Shown here: positions 62,443-64,000 of the stretch, one piece after another | Layout of the letters: the number at the start of each line of letters is the position of its first letter | How positions within the stretch are numbered: position 1 is the stretch's first letter | Assembly (NCBI RefSeq): GCF_009363795.1 | Contig: NZ_CP045420.1 | Location: 1,841,001-1,905,000 of the forward strand | Length of the DNA: 64,000 bases | From: Palleronia sp. THAF1 | Lineage (GTDB): Bacteria; Pseudomonadota; Alphaproteobacteria; Rhodobacterales; Rhodobacteraceae | Direction of reading: 5' to 3' | The notes under the pieces: generated by a model | Told to the model about the DNA's origin: nothing | Database searches by the model: none | The model's input: only the letters and a program-made list of their open reading frames with translations | Position numbers and translations under genes: made by a program

Positions 62443-64000
62443 CTACTTCTTTTTCTTCTTCGGCGGGATCAGATCGGTGATCGTGCCTTCGAACATCTCG
62501 GCCGCAAAGTTCACCGTCTCCGACAACGTCGGGTGCGGGTGGATCGTGTGGCCCAGATCGACCGCATCGGCCCCCATCTCAATGGCCAAAGCGACCTCTG
62601 AAATCAGATCGCCTGCGTTGGTACCCACGATGGCACCGCCGATGACGCGGTCGTCTTCGGGATCGAAGATCAGCTTGGTGATTCCTTCCGACCGACCGTT
62701 CGCCAAGGCCCGACCCGAAGCGGCCCAGGGAAACACGCCTTTTTCGATCTTCAGGCCCCGCTTCTTCGCCTCGCCTTCCGTGATGCCGACCCATGCGACT
62801 TCCGGGTCGGTGTAGGCGACCGACGGGATCACGCGCGCATCGAACGCGCGCTTCTCACCCGCGCAAACCTCTGCCGCGACCTTGCCCTCATGCACGGCCT
62901 TATGCGCCAGCATCGGCTGGCCGACCACGTCGCCAATGGCGAAGATGTGGTCCACGTTGGTGCGCTGCTGATGATCGACCTCGATAAAGCCGCGGTCGGT
63001 CACTTTCACGCCTGCCTTGTCGGCGGCGATCTTCGCGCCGTTGGGCGTGCGCCCCACGCTGACCAGCATTTTGTCGAAGCTCTCGGTCTCGGTGCTGCCG
63101 TCTTCGGCCTCGAACGTGACCTTGAGGCCCGACTTCTGCGCCTCGACGTTCGTCACCTTCGTCTTCAGCTTGATCGCCTTCAGGCGCCCTTCCATCCGCT
63201 TGTGCAACGGTTTCACGATATCCTTGTCGGCACCGGGCAGAATCTGGTCCATCATCTCGACGACCGTGACTTCGGCGCCCAGCGCCTCGTAAACCGTCGC
63301 CATTTCGAACCCGATGATGCCACCGCCAAGGACGAGCATCTTCTTCGGGATCGGATCCAGTTCCAGCGCACCGGTGCTATCCACCACGCGCTTGTCGTCA
63401 TGGGGTACGAACGGCAATTCCACCGGCTGTGAGCCTGCCGCGATGATGCACTGATCGAAGGTCACCGTCTTGGTGCCGTCGCCCGTGTCCACCTCGATCG
63501 AGTTGGCCCCCGTGAATTGGCCATACCCTTGCACGACCGTCACCTTGCGCTGCTTGGCCATGCCGGCCAGACCGCCGGTCAGCTTTTGGACCACGCCATC
63601 TTTCCAATGGCGCAGCTCAGCTTCCTTGATCTTCGGCTTGGAGAAGCTGATGCCGTGTTCTGACATTTCTTCCGTCTCGGTGATGACCTTCGCCGCATGC
63701 AACAGCGCCTTCGACGGGATACACCCGACGTTCAGACATACCCCGCCCAGAGACTCGTAGCGCTCGATCAGGATAACGGACTTGCCCAGATCGGCCGCGC
63801 GAAACGCCGCCGTATAGCCGCCGGGGCCAGACCCCAGAACAACCACCTCGGCATGGTGATCGCCCGATCCGGCTTTCGACCCATCAGCAGCCTTGGGTGC
63901 AGGCGTATTGTCCTTCTGTTCAGGCGCAGGAGCTTCGGATTTTGGCTCATCAGACGCATCCGCGGCTTCGACTACAAGGATCACGTCGCCTTCCTTGACC
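62443..64000 (-). CDS. lpdA: Dihydrolipoyl dehydrogenase with N-terminal lipoyl domain (5'-truncated by window edge)
   Basis: Lpd reoxidises dihydrolipoamide in 2-oxoacid dehydrogenase complexes. About 518 codons are visible. The frame is open to position 64000 and reads VKEGDVILVVEAADASD, the end of a lipoyl domain, followed by a Pro/Ala/Lys linker. The flavoprotein core then has VVVLGSGPGGYTAAFRAADLG, the redox pair GGVCLNVGCIPSKALLH, an NAD fold LVLGGGIIGFEMATVYEALG and the C-terminal HTIHPHPTLSE base motif. It ends in KKKKK. The true start lies beyond the window. Confidence 0.97.
   Translation of the reverse strand, partial: VKEGDVILVVEAADASDEPKSEAPAPEQKDNTPAPKAADGSKAGSGDHHAEVVVLGSGPGGYTAAFRAADLGKSVILIERYESLGGVCLNVGCIPSKALLHAAKVITETEEMSEHGISFSKPKIKEAELRHWKDGVVQKLTGGLAGMAKQRKVTVVQGYGQFTGANSIEVDTGDGTKTVTFDQCIIAAGSQPVELPFVPHDDKRVVDSTGALELDPIPKKMLVLGGGIIGFEMATVYEALGAEVTVVEMMDQILPGADKDIVKPLHKRMEGRLKAIKLKTKVTNVEAQKSGLKVTFEAEDGSTETESFDKMLVSVGRTPNGAKIAADKAGVKVTDRGFIEVDHQQRTNVDHIFAIGDVVGQPMLAHKAVHEGKVAAEVCAGEKRAFDARVIPSVAYTDPEVAWVGITEGEAKKRGLKIEKGVFPWAASGRALANGRSEGITKLIFDPEDDRVIGGAIVGTNAGDLISEVALAIEMGADAVDLGHTIHPHPTLSETVNFAAEMFEGTITDLIPPKKKKK

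Noticed and set aside
1-64000. CRISPR arrays, insertion sequences, phage or plasmid genes
   Set aside because: I looked for repeated spaced units, transposase or integrase motifs and terminal inverted repeats and found none. The content is chromosomal core with ordinary codon use.

Overview
The window looks like chromosomal core DNA from an alphaproteobacterium of the order Rhodobacterales (Roseobacter group). The evidence is gene content and order: a high-GC genome, a pyrH-frr-uppS-cdsA-dxr-rseP-bamA-skp-fabZ-lpxA-lpxI cluster, a DUF1476 F1-ATPase zeta subunit, a methionine synthase made of separate polypeptides, a DUF5930/M23 peptidase paired with a bactofilin, a Hint_2 protein, a phasin, and a dihydrolipoyl dehydrogenase carrying its own lipoyl domain. 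I see no prophage, insertion sequence, transposase, CRISPR array or conjugation gene. No genus can be named from this.

Region 1-12500 (minus strand) is an envelope-biogenesis block: isoprenoid and lipid supply (dxr, uppS, cdsA), outer membrane assembly (bamA, skp, rseP), lipid A (fabZ, lpxA, lpxI) and translation/nucleotide genes (frr, pyrH). lpxD is not in its usual place beside skp and fabZ. A SPOR-like/peptidoglycan-binding/trypsin-type protease sits between frr and pyrH, and a 41-aa membrane ORF sits between rseP and bamA. Region 12575-27153 (plus) holds miaA, an AraC regulator, a peptide-type ABC importer with a fused double ATPase, a DUF1206 membrane protein, the M23/bactofilin pair, a UGT-like glycosyltransferase and a fumC-DUF4169-RHH operon. 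Region 27196-31368 has a P450/hydrolase pair and ccdA on the minus strand, then a TusA-like gene and an unknown gene on the plus strand.

Region 31418-39798 (minus) contains rne with a long structured leader, a DctBD-like two-component system whose regulator lacks the GAFTGA loop, and a purC-purS-HAD nucleotidase-purQ operon. Region 39932-44514 (plus) contains the ATPase zeta subunit, the homocysteine-methyltransferase and B12-binding parts of a split methionine synthase, a chorismate mutase, a 48-aa membrane protein and DUF1638, with a radical-SAM gene in opposite orientation. Region 44511-48485 (minus) is kdsA-kdsB-kdsD with a glycosyltransferase-like gene and tRNA-Tyr upstream. Region 48574-54572 contains rlmB, YHS, CoA-binding, lipoprotein, moaA, waaA and a family-4 glycosyltransferase. 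Region 54615-64000 has a GATase/M20/FAD-oxidoreductase operon, a MATE exporter, DUF3422, phasin, the Hint protein and lpd, which runs off the right edge.

Many genes are tightly coupled: ATGA or GTGA four-base overlaps recur throughout. Between genes, a short intergenic element recurs at least six times. It consists of an optional GC hairpin, then GGTATTT, then an A/G-rich tail ending in CAAAGAAG or CAGTGAAG. It occurs in both orientations relative to the neighbouring genes. I regard this element, the two small membrane ORFs, the orphan terminator near 50050 and the sigma-54-incompetent-looking DctD as the observations most worth a second look.
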